A stretch of 64,000 bases of DNA from Alphaproteobacteria bacterium (GTDB lineage: Bacteria; Pseudomonadota; Alphaproteobacteria; Rhodobacterales; Rhodobacteraceae), in the NCBI GenBank assembly GCA_030429105.1, contig JAUIDE010000006.1, positions 23,569 to 87,568 on the forward strand, in the 5' to 3' direction. The notes beneath the pieces are model-generated. The model ran no database searches. It saw only the letters and a program-made list of their open reading frames with translations, and had not been told where the DNA came from. Both the position numbers and the translations under genes were made by a program. Of the stretch, positions 1-9,092 are shown piece after piece (position 1 is the stretch's first letter; each line of letters starts with the position of its first letter).

Positions 1-1
1 C

Positions 2-1051
2 ACCCGGATGATCGGCCGGGGGCTCGCCGCCGCAATCGGCGCGGCGCGCAACGTGGCCGCAGGCGATCTGACCGAGGACGTGAAGGCTACGTCGCGTGAC
101 GAGATCGGCGACCTGCTTACCGCCATCGGCGAGATGTCGGAGCGCGTCCGCGACGCGGTGACGAGGGCCGCGGCCAACGCGGACGGGCTCACCGGAAACG
201 CCCAGGCCATGGCCGCGACTTCGGAGCAGCTGAGCCAGGGCGCGACGGAACAGGCCTCCGCCGCAGTCCAGGCATCGTCCAGCATGGAGGAGATGGCGGC
301 GACGATCCGCCAGGCCTCCGAGAACGCGTCCGAGACGGAGCGCATCGCCGCCGCCGCCGCCACCGAAGCTGCGGAGACGGGGCGGTCGGTCGGCGAGGCG
401 GTCAACGCTATGCGGACCATCGCGGAGAAGATCACCATCGTGCAGGAGATCGCCCGGCAGACGGACCTTCTCGCGCTCAACGCCGCGGTCGAGGCCGCGC
501 GGGCCGGGCAGCACGGCCGCGGCTTCGCCGTCGTCGCCTCCGAGGTGCGGAAGCTCGCTGAACGCAGCCGCGAGGCCGCGGCGGAGATCGGGCAGCTTTC
601 GGGCCGCACGCTCGAAGCGAGCCAGTCCGCCGGGGAGCGGCTCCAGGCGCTGGTGCCGAACATCCGCCGCACCGCCGATCTGGTGCAGGAGATCAGCGCC
701 TCGGCGCGGGAGCAGGACGCGGGCGCGGAGCAGATCAACGCCGCCATCCGGGAGCTTGACGTGGTGATCCAGCAGAACGCCGCCGCCGCGACGGAATCGG
801 CCTCCATCGCCGAAAACCTCGCGGAGCAGTCGGTCGATCTGCGCGCGGCCCTCGCCTATTTCCGCATCTCGAAGGAGAGCGCGGCTCTGGCTTCGAAGCC
901 CGCAGCCGCGCCGGCCCTCGCGGTCCGGCTCGACGCCCCGTCCCGCCGGCCCGCTGCTCCGGAGCGGGCGCAATCGCCCGCCCGCCTGAGAGTCGCCGGA
1001 GGGGGCGGCGTCGCGCTCTCCCTCGGGGACGAGGCCTTCGAAAAATACTGA
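2..1051 (+). CDS. Methyl-accepting chemotaxis protein, C-terminal part (5' end outside window)
   Basis: Signalling half of a chemoreceptor that controls CheA kinase activity through CheW. The reading frame is open to the window edge, so the sensor and membrane segments lie upstream. Numbering from the first visible Met, residues 10-50 look like the end of a HAMP domain ([13 protein letters not shown]) and the rest is a long alanine-rich coiled coil. The hairpin tip that contacts CheA and CheW is intact at about 146-187 ([21 protein letters not shown]). Nothing like the C-terminal NWETF tether for CheR/CheB is present; the tail is a proline/alanine-rich linker. It is followed 47 bases later by cheW, cheR and cheB, which fits one chemotaxis operon. 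Confidence 0.93.
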   Translation, partial: TRMIGRGLAAAIGAARNVAAGDLTEDVKATSRDEIGDLLTAIGEMSERVRDAVTRAAANADGLTGNAQAMAATSEQLSQGATEQASAAVQASSSMEEMAATIRQASENASETERIAAAAATEAAETGRSVGEAVNAMRTIAEKITIVQEIARQTDLLALNAAVEAARAGQHGRGFAVVASEVRKLAERSREAAAEIGQLSGRTLEASQSAGERLQALVPNIRRTADLVQEISASAREQDAGAEQINAAIRELDVVIQQNAAAATESASIAENLAEQSVDLRAALAYFRISKESAALASKPAAAPALAVRLDAPSRRPAAPERAQSPARLRVAGGGGVALSLGDEAFEKY

Positions 1052-1098
1052 ATGAACCGAAACGCTGCGACCTAGTCCAACACCCCAAGGAGCCCGTC

Positions 1099-1602
1099 AT
1101 GCCCCTCTCCCTAGACGCCGCCGTGGAACGCGGCCCGGCCTTCGCCGAGGCCGCGGCCGCCGCCCATCTCGCCTTCGAGCTGTCCGGGCAGATCTTCGCC
1201 GTGGACGTGGTCGGCGTTCGCGAGATCCTCGACGTGCAGCCTGTCGCCGCGCTGCCGAACGCGCCGATGGAGCTTCTTGGCATGATCGACGTGCGCGGTC
1301 AGGGCGTCGCCGTGGTCGACCTCGCGGCGCGGCTTGGCCTCGGCCAGGGCGACCGGTCCGAGGCGCGCATCCTTGTCTTCGAGGTCGGGCCCGACGCCGC
1401 GCCCATCGCCGCCTTCGCGGACCGCGTTCTCGCCGTCACGGAAATCGCGGCGGGCGAGATCGAGCCCGCGCCGAAGACGACGACCGGCTGGAACGGCGCC
1501 GCGCTCCGCGGCGTCGTCCGGCTCGACGGGCGGATCGCGATGATCCTCGACATGGAGGCGCTGCTCGGCTCCGCCGCCTCCGACCCGTTCGCCTTCGAAT
1601 GA
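1099..1602 (+). CDS. cheW: Chemotaxis coupling protein CheW
   Basis: Adaptor that links chemoreceptors to the CheA kinase in the cytoplasm. The 167 residues form one CheW domain: LAFELSGQIFAVDVVGVREI near residue 30 is the first strand pair, and MIDVRGQGVAVVDLAARLG around 60-80 is the typical central motif. Length matches the family. The start has an AAGGAG ribosome site just upstream. The stop overlaps the cheR start by four bases (ATGA at 1599-1602), which suggests translational coupling. The 20 extra N-terminal residues before the domain are alanine-rich and of no clear function. Confidence 0.95.
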   Translation: MPLSLDAAVERGPAFAEAAAAAHLAFELSGQIFAVDVVGVREILDVQPVAALPNAPMELLGMIDVRGQGVAVVDLAARLGLGQGDRSEARILVFEVGPDAAPIAAFADRVLAVTEIAAGEIEPAPKTTTGWNGAALRGVVRLDGRIAMILDMEALLGSAASDPFAFE

Positions 1603-2474
1603 AGCCCTTTGCAGACCCGCATGCGGGGATAGGCGTCGCGCCGCGGATCACCGCCGCGCAGGCGGCCGAGATCGTTTCCCGCCTCCGGGCGGCATCCGGC
1701 ATCTCGATCGGGGCGGACAAGCACGCCTTCATCGAACTCCGCGTCGGCCGGCGGCTGCGCGAACTCGGCATCGCTGATTTCGGCGCCTACATGGTCCGCC
1801 TCTCCGGCCCGGAGGGCGCGGCGGAGCTGGCCGCGCTGATCGATTGCCTCGCCACGAACACCACGAGCTTCTTCCGTGAGGGGACGCATTACGACTGGCT
1901 GGAGACGGAGGGCGCGCCGGAGCGCGTCGCCGCCGGCGCCGGGCGCGAGCGCGACTTTGTCATCTGGAGCGCGGCGTGCTCGCTCGGCGCCGAACTCTGG
2001 AGCGCAGGCATGGTGCTGGAGAAGCTCTCCGCCGGCCCGCTCGGCCGGCTCCGCTACGCGCTCCACGGCACGGACGTCTCGACGACGGTGCTGGAACGCG
2101 CGAAGGCCGCGATCTTCTCGGAGGAGGAACTGACGGGCCTGCCCGAACCGATCCGCAAGCGCCATCTCCTCCGCTCGAAGGCGCCGGTCGGCGGCCGAAC
2201 GCTCTACCGGATCGAGCCGGACCTGCGCCGCCGCGCCGCTTTCGCGTACGCCAACCTGATGAAGCCGGAAACGGCCCCGCGGATCGAGGCGGACGTCGCC
2301 TTCCTCCGCAACGTGCTGATCTATTTCGAGCCGGACGGCCAGCGCCGCGCCATCGAAGGCGTCGCCGCGCGGCTGAGACCCGGCGGATATCTTCTCCTCG
2401 GCCACGCGGAATCGCTGCCTAGCCCTATTCCGGGCCTCACCCAGCGCGGTCCCGCGATCTATCGAAAGGACTGA
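1599..2474 (+). CDS. cheR: Chemotaxis protein methyltransferase CheR
   Basis: Transfers methyl groups from S-adenosylmethionine to receptor glutamates for adaptation. The 291-residue protein has the N-terminal helical domain (about 15-75), the NTTSFFRE segment at 87-94 that is characteristic of CheR, and the C-terminal Rossmann methyltransferase ending [12 protein letters not shown] and [12 protein letters not shown]. Length is normal for a stand-alone CheR. It overlaps cheW by four bases and cheB by one base (TGATG), so the three genes are almost certainly co-translated. Since the receptor fragment lacks a visible tether pentapeptide, CheR probably docks directly on the receptor body. Confidence 0.96.
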   Translation: MKPFADPHAGIGVAPRITAAQAAEIVSRLRAASGISIGADKHAFIELRVGRRLRELGIADFGAYMVRLSGPEGAAELAALIDCLATNTTSFFREGTHYDWLETEGAPERVAAGAGRERDFVIWSAACSLGAELWSAGMVLEKLSAGPLGRLRYALHGTDVSTTVLERAKAAIFSEEELTGLPEPIRKRHLLRSKAPVGGRTLYRIEPDLRRRAAFAYANLMKPETAPRIEADVAFLRNVLIYFEPDGQRRAIEGVAARLRPGGYLLLGHAESLPSPIPGLTQRGPAIYRKD

Positions 2475-3577
2475 TGATGAGCGACGCCAGCGGCCGCCGG
2501 CGGTGGCGGGTTCTGATCGTGGACGACAGCGCGGTGGTGCGGCAAACCCTCGCCGACCTCATCTCCTCCGATCCCGATCTCGAGGTGATGGGCATGGCCG
2601 GTGACCCGTTCATCGCTGCGGCCCGGATCCGGGAGGAGAAGCCGGACGTCATCACGCTCGACGTGGAGATGCCGCGGATGGACGGCGTGACCTTCCTCCG
2701 CAAGCTGATGGCCCAGCATCCGATCCCCGTCGTCGTCTGTTCCTCTCTCGTGGAGGCGAAGAGCGAGACGCTCTCCCAGGTGCTCGCGGCCGGCGCGGTG
2801 GAGGTGATCTGCAAGCCGCAGGTCGGCGTGAAGGCCTTCCTGGAGGAGAGCCGCACCCTCGTCTGCGACGCGGTGAAGGCCGCGGCGCAGGCCCGGCTCA
2901 GCCAGATGAAGCGCCGCGCGGCGCCCCCCGCCGGCGTCGAGGCGAAGCTCTCGGCCGACGCGATGCTGCCGCCGCCCGGCGTAAGCGCGATGGCGCGGAC
3001 GACCGAATCCGTCATCGCCGTCGGCGCCTCGACGGGCGGAACGGAGGCGCTCCGCGTCTTCCTCCAGGCCATGCCGATCGACTGCCCGGCGATCCTCATC
3101 GTCCAGCACATGCCGGAAGGCTTCACCGCCGCCTTCGCCAAGCGGCTGGATCAGGAATGCGGCGTCTCCGTCAAGGAGGCGAAGGACGGGGACAGGATGC
3201 TCCGCGGCCACGCCCTCATCGCCCCCGGCAACAAGCACACGCTCCTGAAGCGGAGCGGCGCCGCCTACATGGTGGAGGTGCGGGACGGCCCCCTCGTCTC
3301 CCGTCACCGCCCCTCGGTGGACGTGATGTTCCGCTCCGTGGCGCAACATGCCGGCCGGAACGCCATCGGGATCATCATGACCGGCATGGGGGATGACGGA
3401 GCCAAGGGCCTGAAGGAGATGCGGGACGCGGGGGCCCGCACCCTGGGCCAGAACGAGGCGAGCTGCGTCGTCTACGGCATGCCCAAGGAGGCGATGAAGC
3501 ACGGCGGGGTGGAGGAGGAAATGCCCCTCGAACGCCTCGCCCCGGCGGCGATCCGGCTGGCGTCTTCCGGGCGGTGA
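2474..3577 (+). CDS. cheB: Chemotaxis response regulator / protein-glutamate methylesterase CheB
   Basis: Removes receptor methyl groups when phosphorylated by CheA. Receiver domain at about 12-130 with acidic pair D17/D18, phospho-acceptor D63 ([11 protein letters not shown]) and K114. Methylesterase domain from about 178 with the catalytic serine in [11 protein letters not shown] (S186), histidine in VQHMPEGF (H212) and aspartate in TGMGDDGA (D308). Two in-frame ATG codons stand in tandem at 2474 and 2477; either could be used, and the first overlaps the cheR stop by one base. It is the last gene of the chemotaxis run: the next genes are on the other strand. Confidence 0.97.
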   Translation: MMSDASGRRRWRVLIVDDSAVVRQTLADLISSDPDLEVMGMAGDPFIAAARIREEKPDVITLDVEMPRMDGVTFLRKLMAQHPIPVVVCSSLVEAKSETLSQVLAAGAVEVICKPQVGVKAFLEESRTLVCDAVKAAAQARLSQMKRRAAPPAGVEAKLSADAMLPPPGVSAMARTTESVIAVGASTGGTEALRVFLQAMPIDCPAILIVQHMPEGFTAAFAKRLDQECGVSVKEAKDGDRMLRGHALIAPGNKHTLLKRSGAAYMVEVRDGPLVSRHRPSVDVMFRSVAQHAGRNAIGIIMTGMGDDGAKGLKEMRDAGARTLGQNEASCVVYGMPKEAMKHGGVEEEMPLERLAPAAIRLASSGR

Positions 3578-3581
3578 GCGG

Positions 3582-3902
3582 TCAGCGGCGTTCGAGCCGC
3601 GCCCGGAACCAGTCGACAAGCTCCGAAAACCCGATCTCGCCGGCGGCCACGGCCACGACGAGATCGTCCACCGGCTCGTCGTCCGGGATCGCGAGGCGCC
3701 AGCCGCTCCTGTCGATCAGTAGCTCGACAAGCAGCCACGCCGTCCGCTTGTTCCCGTCGACGAAGCCGTGATTGCCGACGACGCTGTGAAGTGTCGCAGC
3801 GGCCTTGTGCGCCAGCGGCTTGTGATAACCGGAATAGGGGCGGGCGAGCGCCGACTGGATCAGGTGAAGGCTGCTGACGCCGGGGCGACCGCCATACGCC
3901 AA
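3582..3902 (-). CDS. doc: Doc/Fic-type death-on-curing toxin; start codon uncertain
   Basis: Doc toxins are Fic-fold kinases that inactivate elongation factor Tu. The core motif NHGFVDGNKRTA (about residues 44-55) has the Doc-type lysine after GN instead of the glycine of AMP-transferring Fic enzymes. The only conventional start in frame is TTG at 3902, giving 106 residues, but the frame stays open to 3974 and encodes a good Doc N-terminus (LIDALAAHD then ALAYGGRPGV) upstream of that TTG. No ATG, GTG or TTG precedes this conserved stretch; only a CTG at 3935 or an ATC at 3962. Either a rare start codon is used or the toxin has lost its start. It follows its putative antitoxin directly. Confidence 0.8.
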   Translation of the reverse strand: MAYGGRPGVSSLHLIQSALARPYSGYHKPLAHKAAATLHSVVGNHGFVDGNKRTAWLLVELLIDRSGWRLAIPDDEPVDDLVVAVAAGEIGFSELVDWFRARLERR

Positions 3903-3954
3903 CGCTTTGTCATGCGCCGCAAGCGCATCGATCAGGGTTAACCGGTAATGGCGC

Positions 3955-4140
3955 CTAGCGATCCGCCAGCCGCTTCAGCGCGGCGCTCCGCCGTGACGAA
4001 GCCTCCTGAAGCGCGAGTTCAGAAGACGCACGCGCTTTCGATACGCCCTTCTCGGTGCGCACAGCGACCAGACGGTCGGTCGTCGCCTCCCTTACGACCC
4101 ATCCGCCCTTCACTGGAGTCTCCACGCAGCGCTTCGCCAT
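3955..4140 (-). CDS. Small putative antitoxin partner of Doc
   Basis: A 61-residue charged protein upstream of the doc-like gene on the same strand, in the usual antitoxin-toxin order. It opens MAKRCVETPVKGGWVVREA, a short beta-strand pattern, and ends in a basic helix SRRSAALKRLADR. The ATG at 4140 is chosen because GAGG lies five bases upstream; an ORF can be drawn 26 codons longer but that part has no ribosome site. The family is not one I can name with certainty (Phd/YefM signature residues are not visible), so the antitoxin role rests on position and size. Its stop lies inside the in-frame N-terminal extension of doc, which favours translational coupling. Confidence 0.6.
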   Translation of the reverse strand: MAKRCVETPVKGGWVVREATTDRLVAVRTEKGVSKARASSELALQEASSRRSAALKRLADR

Positions 4141-4214
4141 GGTCGCCTCGCAATCTTTGTGAAGGATATGCAGCCGGCGCTCGCCCTTCGCAAGCCGCAA
4201 TCCTCGCCAATCCC

Positions 4215-5027
4215 TCAAACCCGCCCCTTGATCGCCCCCCAGGCCTCCTCCGCCGTATCCACGAACTCGAAAAGGTCGAGATCCTCCGGGGAGATCGTGC
4301 CCGCCTCCGCCAGCATCTCCCAGTTCACCAGCCGCTTCCAGAAATCGGAGCCGAAGAGCAGCACCGGCATCTTCTCCATCCGGTCCGTCTGGATCAGCGT
4401 CAGCGCCTCGAAAAGCTCGTCGAGCGTGCCATAGCCGCCGGGGAAGACGGTGATCGCCCGCGCGCGCATCAGGAAATGCATCTTCCGGATCGCGAAATAG
4501 TGGAAATTGAGCGAGAGCGAGGGGGTGACGTAAAGGTTCGGCGCCTGCTCGTGCGGCAGCACGATGTTGAGGCCGATGGAGCGCCCGCCCGCCTCCTCCG
4601 CGCCGAGATTGCCCGCCTCCATCACCCCCGGCCCCCCGCCGGTGCAGACGACAAGCTCCCGCCCGCCGCGGGCGAGGCTCTCCTTCGTCACCAGCCGGGC
4701 GAAGCTCCGCGCCTCCTCGTAATAGCGGGAAAGCTCGGCGAGCATCGGCGTCTTCGCCGAGGCCTTCTCGCCCGGCGGCGGAATCCGCGCGCCGCCGAAC
4801 ATCACCACCGTCGTCTCCACCCCCTCATTCGTGAGGATGCGCTCCGGCTTCTCCAGCTCCAGCTGCAGCCGCACGCCGCGGAGCGGGTCCGAACGCATGA
4901 AGTCCGGGTCCACATAGGGAAGCCGATAGGCCGGATGCGCCGTCTGCGGCGTCAGCGGAACGCGCGCGGTATGGTCGAGGTCCTCCTCCAGCGGGGTGAG
5001 GGCGGAATGGCGGTCGCGCGGGGTCAT
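4215..5027 (-). CDS. LOG family protein (TIGR00730 type, nucleotide 5'-monophosphate nucleosidase-like)
   Basis: LOG-family enzymes hydrolyse nucleoside monophosphates; the plant members release active cytokinin. The signature [15 protein letters not shown] is intact around residue 200, and the partner segment [16 protein letters not shown] (near 135) forms the nucleotide site. At 270 residues it belongs to the longer bacterial group with an N-terminal extension and is often misannotated as a lysine decarboxylase. It is divergent from dapD, with about 100 bases between the start codons. Substrate cannot be told from sequence. Confidence 0.88.
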   Translation of the reverse strand: MTPRDRHSALTPLEEDLDHTARVPLTPQTAHPAYRLPYVDPDFMRSDPLRGVRLQLELEKPERILTNEGVETTVVMFGGARIPPPGEKASAKTPMLAELSRYYEEARSFARLVTKESLARGGRELVVCTGGGPGVMEAGNLGAEEAGGRSIGLNIVLPHEQAPNLYVTPSLSLNFHYFAIRKMHFLMRARAITVFPGGYGTLDELFEALTLIQTDRMEKMPVLLFGSDFWKRLVNWEMLAEAGTISPEDLDLFEFVDTAEEAWGAIKGRV

Positions 5028-5128
5028 TTCGGCGTCGGGTCCTCTCGGCGCGGGCGGCTCGATTGCGCGGCCCGAAGCTTCACCGTATAGCCTCGCCCCG
5101 ACCGAAAACAGAGTTGAGGACCGCCCCG

Positions 5129-5956
5129 ATGACCCATTCCGCGCTCGAATCCGCCATCGAAGCCGCCTGGGAGGCGCGGGAGGGGATCAGCCCCGCCACG
5201 AAGGGCGAGACGCGCGAGGCGGTCGAGGCCGCGCTCGACCTGATGGAGACGGGCGCGCTCCGCGTCGCCGAACGCGAGGAAAGCGGCGCGTGGCGCGTGA
5301 ACCAGTGGGCGAAGAAGGCCGTCCTCCTCTCCTTCCGCCTCAATGACATGGCCCCGATCTCCGGCGGCCCCGGCTGCTCGACCTGGTGGGACAAGGTGCC
5401 CTCCAAGTTCGACGGCTGGGGGGAGGCCGAATGGCGCGCCGCCGGCTTCCGCGCCGTGCCGAACTGCGTCGTCCGCCGTTCCGCCTATATCGCGAAGGGC
5501 GTCGTCCTCATGCCCTCCTTCGTCAATCTCGGCGCCCATGTCGGCGAGGGGACGATGGTGGACACATGGGCGACCGTCGGCTCCTGCGCGCAGATCGGCC
5601 GCAATGTGCACCTCTCCGGCGGCGTCGGCATCGGCGGCGTGCTGGAGCCGATGCAGGCTGGCCCGACCATCATCGAGGACGATTGCTTCATCGGCGCCCG
5701 CTCCGAAGTGGTCGAGGGCTGCATCGTGCGGGAGGGCTCCGTGCTCGGCATGGGCGTCTATATCGGCCAGAGCACGAAGATCGTGGACCGGGAGACGGGC
5801 GCGGTGATGTATGGCGAGGTGCCGGCGGGCTCCGTCGTCGTCTCGGGCTCCATGCCCTCGAAGAACGGTGTCAACCTCTACTGCGCCGTGATCGTGAAGC
5901 GGGTTGACGCGCAGACCCGCTCCAAGACCTCGATCAACGAACTCCTGCGGGACTGA
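5129..5956 (+). CDS. dapD: 2,3,4,5-tetrahydropyridine-2,6-dicarboxylate N-succinyltransferase
   Basis: Catalyses the succinyl-CoA-dependent step of lysine and diaminopimelate synthesis. The 275-residue length is typical. N-terminal helices carry a typical [18 protein letters not shown] segment; the centre is a left-handed beta-helix with hexapeptide repeats ([31 protein letters not shown]), and the C-terminus has [11 protein letters not shown]. The ATG at 5129 with GAGGA upstream is preferred over an ORF start 66 bases earlier, because family members begin right before the [15 protein letters not shown] helix. The gene is followed three bases later by a small membrane protein gene. Confidence 0.97.
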   Translation: MTHSALESAIEAAWEAREGISPATKGETREAVEAALDLMETGALRVAEREESGAWRVNQWAKKAVLLSFRLNDMAPISGGPGCSTWWDKVPSKFDGWGEAEWRAAGFRAVPNCVVRRSAYIAKGVVLMPSFVNLGAHVGEGTMVDTWATVGSCAQIGRNVHLSGGVGIGGVLEPMQAGPTIIEDDCFIGARSEVVEGCIVREGSVLGMGVYIGQSTKIVDRETGAVMYGEVPAGSVVVSGSMPSKNGVNLYCAVIVKRVDAQTRSKTSINELLRD

Positions 5957-5959
5957 GCG

Positions 5960-6202
5960 ATGGGCTGGATCGGCGCCATCGTCATCGGCGGGCTCGCCGG
6001 CTGGATCGCGGAGAAGATCATGGGGGCGAACCATTCGCTCCTCCTGAACATCGTGCTCGGAATCGTCGGCTCGGTCGTGGCGAACTTCCTGCTGATCCAG
6101 CTGACCGGCGCGACCTTCGGCGGGTTCTTCGGGCGCCTCGGCGTCGGGATCGCCGGCGCCTGCCTCCTGATCGCCGCGGCGCGGCTCCTCCGCCGCGCCT
6201 GA
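5960..6202 (+). CDS. GlsB/YeaQ/YmgE family stress-response membrane protein
   Basis: Small hydrophobic protein of 80 residues with about three membrane helices and the glycine-rich pattern GGLAGWIAEKIMG typical of the family formerly called transglycosylase-associated. The role is linked to general envelope stress in other bacteria, but the molecular function is unknown. It starts three bases after dapD, so it is probably co-transcribed. Its stop is four bases from the stop of the convergent monooxygenase gene, which leaves no room for a separate terminator. Confidence 0.85.
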   Translation: MGWIGAIVIGGLAGWIAEKIMGANHSLLLNIVLGIVGSVVANFLLIQLTGATFGGFFGRLGVGIAGACLLIAAARLLRRA

Positions 6203-6206
6203 AGCC

Positions 6207-7685
6207 TCAGCGGAAGGCGAGCGTCCCGTCATCGAGCCGGGCGGCGCCGATCGTCTCGCGCTCGTCCTCGTAGTCCTGGCTGAAGAGCCAGGGCTGCCGG
6301 TCCCCCTGTTTCGGAAAAAGGTCGATGCTCCGCTGGATGTATCCGGCGCTGAAATTCTCCGGCTCGATCAGGAGCCGCTTCTCCATCCCCTCCTCCCCCG
6401 GCCTGAGCCGCGGCTCCACCACCTCGCGCCCCTCCGCCTGCATGTGGGCGAGAAGCCGGCAGACGAAGCCCGCCACGAGATCGGCCCTGAGCGTCCAGCT
6501 CGCGCGGAGATAGCCGAAGATCCACGCGAGGTTCGGCAGCCCTTCGAACAGGATCCCCCGATGCGCGAATGCCTGCGAGAAGTCGAAGGGCGCGCCATCG
6601 ACCGTGAAGGGAATGTCCCCCATCACGCTCATGCGGAGCCCCGTGGCGGTGACGATCACGTCCGCCGCCACGATCTCCCCGCTTTCCATCTCGATCCCCG
6701 TCTCCGTGAAGGTGCGGATCGCGCCGGTGACCATGGAGACGCGCCCGGCCCGGATCGCCGCGAAGAGGTCCCCGTCGGGGACGACAGCGAGCCGCTGCCG
6801 CCAGGGCCGGTAGGAGGGCGAAAAATGCGGGTCGACCGGCGCCGCGCCGCCGAGCAGCGCCGCCGCCGCGCCGATCAGCTCCGCCCGCACCGCCTCCGGC
6901 TCCTCCATGCAGCGGCGGGTGAAGGTCGTCTGGTCGTGGATCGCCTTCCGCCGCATGATCTCGTGGAACATCTGCGGCGGCAGGTCGAGCGGGCGGAGGA
7001 GCGCGGCGAGTTCGGTCTCGTTCGGCTTGGCGTAGAAATAGGTCGGCGAGCGCTGCACGATGGAGACATCCGCGCCCAGCGCCGCTAGCGCGGGCGCCAG
7101 CGTCGCCGCCGTCGCGCCCGAGCCGATAACCGCGAAGCGCCGCCCCGCTGCCTCCAGTCCCTCCTGCCAGCGTTGCGGATGCACGATCGGGCCGCGGAAG
7201 CGCCCGGCGCCGGGGAAGTCGGGCTCATGCCCCCGGTCATGGTCGTAATAGCCCTGGCACATCCAGAGGAACCGGCAGGAGAGCGCGCGCCCCGTCCCGC
7301 CTTCCTCGACCTCCAGCGTCCAGCGCCGCCCCGCCTCGCTCCAGGCGGCGGCGCGCACGGCGCAGCCGTAGCGGATGAGCGGCGCCAGTCCCTCCTCCTC
7401 CACCGCCTCTTCGAGATAGGCGAGAATCTCCTGCGCCGTAGCGTAGGGCCTGCCCATCCACGGCTTCCAGCCGAAGCCGAAAGTGGAGAGGTCGCTGTCC
7501 GACCGCGCGCCGGGATAGGCGTGGAGCCGCCATGTGCCGCCGAGCGCGTCGGCGCGTTCGAGCATCGCGAAGCGGAGCCCCGGCAGGAGCCGGCGGAGAT
7601 GCCGCCCGGCGCTGATCCCGGATATCCCGGCGCCGACGATCAGCACGTCGAAATCCGGCGGCGTGGCGGCGTCGTCGCGGGGCAT
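6207..7685 (-). CDS. Flavin-binding monooxygenase, Baeyer-Villiger type
   Basis: Probable NADPH- and FAD-dependent monooxygenase that inserts oxygen next to a ketone. The FAD Rossmann motif is VGAGISGISAGRHL (residues 17-30), the NADPH motif VIGSGATAATL lies near 186, and between them FRGPIVHPQRW (162-172) fits the Baeyer-Villiger fingerprint FxGxxxHxxxW. Length of 492 residues is normal for class B flavoproteins. The substrate cannot be deduced: no steroid, cyclohexanone or siderophore genes stand next to it. A 322-base gap holding a structured repeat separates its start from the quinone reductase gene. Confidence 0.88.
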   Translation of the reverse strand: MPRDDAATPPDFDVLIVGAGISGISAGRHLRRLLPGLRFAMLERADALGGTWRLHAYPGARSDSDLSTFGFGWKPWMGRPYATAQEILAYLEEAVEEEGLAPLIRYGCAVRAAAWSEAGRRWTLEVEEGGTGRALSCRFLWMCQGYYDHDRGHEPDFPGAGRFRGPIVHPQRWQEGLEAAGRRFAVIGSGATAATLAPALAALGADVSIVQRSPTYFYAKPNETELAALLRPLDLPPQMFHEIMRRKAIHDQTTFTRRCMEEPEAVRAELIGAAAALLGGAAPVDPHFSPSYRPWRQRLAVVPDGDLFAAIRAGRVSMVTGAIRTFTETGIEMESGEIVAADVIVTATGLRMSVMGDIPFTVDGAPFDFSQAFAHRGILFEGLPNLAWIFGYLRASWTLRADLVAGFVCRLLAHMQAEGREVVEPRLRPGEEGMEKRLLIEPENFSAGYIQRSIDLFPKQGDRQPWLFSQDYEDERETIGAARLDDGTLAFR

Positions 7686-8007
7686 GGCTCCTCCTCGCGG
7701 CAGCCTAGCGCGGGCGATGGCGGGCGCAAGCGGCGCGCGTTCGCCGTTCTTGTCCCCGGCCTCGATCAGCGGCCTTCCAGTGGAAGGCCGCAGAGGCCGT
7801 CGCCCGGAGGCGCAAGCCGCAGGGCGAGGGGCGCCAAGCCGCCGCGTCGGTCGAAGATCGGACCGCGGACGCCGCGGTGGCCGCGGAAACGCGGCCGCCG
7901 GAGGGGCGGCGGCCGCGGGCAGATCAGCCGCGGGTCTGATCTGCCGGGCGCACCTGACGACGTTGTGCGAAAGACCGCGCTTGAAATCGGTGGAAGTCCT
8001 GCCTCCC
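7686..8007. other. Intergenic region dominated by dispersed repeat copy 1
   Basis: A 322-base gap between the monooxygenase start and the quinone reductase stop, both on the minus strand. Bases 7758-7962 are a copy of an inverted dispersed repeat described separately. The 45 bases left of the reductase stop (7963-8007) and the 70 bases next to the monooxygenase start show no gene. ORFs drawn through here are arginine/glycine-rich readings of the repeat and have no recognisable domain. Confidence 0.7.
7758..7962 (-). repeat. Structured dispersed repeat, copy 1 (205 bases, inverted relative to copy 2)
   Basis: Read on the minus strand this matches bases 42608-42792. The last 102 bases (7859 down to 7758) align without gaps at 91 of 102 positions. 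It contains three strong hairpins: 7890-7900 with 7907-7917 (11 pairs), 7770-7779 with 7781-7790 around a near-perfect palindrome, and a TCGCCC/GGGCGA pair in between. An extra hairpin of GCAGATCAG and CTGATCTGC near 7920-7945 is missing from copy 2. Differences between the copies fall on both sides of stems and keep pairing. Confidence 0.8.
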
Positions 8008-9006
8008 TCACATCGTCAGCACGATCTTCCCGATATGGGTCGAGCCCTCCATCAGCCGGTGCGCCGCCGCCGCCTCCGCGAGCGGGAAGGACGCCGCCAT
8101 CACTGGCTTCACCCTGCCGGAGGCGATCAGCGGCCAGGCCTTCTCCCGCAGGCTCTCGGCGATCGCCGCCTTCTCCGCCACGCTCCGCGGGCGGAGCGTC
8201 GAGCCGGTGATCGTCAGCCGCTTCACCATCACCTGCGCGAAGTTGAGCGAAACCTCCGGCCCCTGCAGAAACGCGATCTGCACGATCCGCCCGCTCTCCG
8301 CCGCGAGCTTCACGTTACGGGGGATGTAGTCGCCCCCCACCATGTCTAGGATCAGGTCCACGCCCTTGCCGCCCGTCGCCTCGCGCAACGCGGCGACGTA
8401 ATCCGCCTCCCGGTAGTTCACCGCGATCTCCGCGCCGAGCGCGCGGCACGTCTCCGCCTTGTCCGCCCCGCCGACCGTGGTGAAGACGCGGGCGCCGAAC
8501 GCCCTGGCGAGCTGGATCGCCGTCGTCCCGATCCCCGAAGAGCCGCCATGCACGAGGAACGTCTCCCCCGCCTTCAGCCGCCCCCGGTCGAAAACGTTGG
8601 TCCAGACGGTGAAGAAGGTCTCCGGCAGCGCCGCCGCCTCCTCCATCGAGAGCCCGGCGGGAACGGAAAGCGCATGATCCTCGTGGCAGGCGGCGTATTC
8701 CGCATAACCGCCGCCGTTGAGAAGCGCGCAGACCCTGTCGCCCACCTTCCAGCGCGTCACGGAGGCGCCGATGGCGACGACCTCGCCGGAAGCCTCCAGC
8801 CCCGGCAGGGGCGAGGCGCCGGGCGGCGGCGGGTAGGCGCCGGCGCGCTGCAGGCAATCGGGCCGGTTCACCCCGGCGGCCGCGACGCGGATCAGCACCT
8901 CGTCCGCCCCCGGCGCCGGAACCGGGCGCTCGCAGGGGGCCAGAACCTCCGGCCCGCCGGGCTTCGTGATCTCGACGGCGCGCATCGTCTCGGGCAGTGC
9001 GGTCAT
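8008..9006 (-). CDS. NAD(P)H-quinone oxidoreductase, PIG3-like MDR family
   Basis: Medium-chain reductase of the zinc-free quinone oxidoreductase group, probably reducing quinones or enones with NADPH. The N-terminal part has AAGVNRPDCLQRAGAYPPPP, a pattern shared with PIG3-type enzymes; the cofactor motif HGGSSGIGTTAIQLA lies near residue 145, and DLILDMVGGDYIPRN follows. The 332-residue form starting at 9006 is chosen because GGAAAG precedes it and the text from MTALPETMRAVEI matches the family; an ATG four codons upstream is possible. It is divergent from the DUF1353 gene. Confidence 0.88.
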   Translation of the reverse strand: MTALPETMRAVEITKPGGPEVLAPCERPVPAPGADEVLIRVAAAGVNRPDCLQRAGAYPPPPGASPLPGLEASGEVVAIGASVTRWKVGDRVCALLNGGGYAEYAACHEDHALSVPAGLSMEEAAALPETFFTVWTNVFDRGRLKAGETFLVHGGSSGIGTTAIQLARAFGARVFTTVGGADKAETCRALGAEIAVNYREADYVAALREATGGKGVDLILDMVGGDYIPRNVKLAAESGRIVQIAFLQGPEVSLNFAQVMVKRLTITGSTLRPRSVAEKAAIAESLREKAWPLIASGRVKPVMAASFPLAEAAAAHRLMEGSTHIGKIVLTM

Positions 9007-9092
9007 CCGGCTTTCCATCCCTTCGGCTTCGTGAGAGTCTTCGCGCCGTTATGGCCGCGAACGCGCGCCGGCGAAACCCGAAAGGGGAGGCG

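Noticed and set aside
4215..5027. Lysine decarboxylase annotation for the LOG protein
   Set aside because: The PGGxGTxxE motif defines the LOG family; no PLP-binding lysine context of true decarboxylases is present.
7534..8349. Arg-rich ORFs through the dispersed repeats (also 42549-42803) that resemble each other
   Set aside because: The similarity of the peptides (for example SRRVGRRS) comes from the DNA repeat itself. The changes preserve base pairing, including at codon positions that alter the residue, so RNA or DNA structure explains them better than protein coding.
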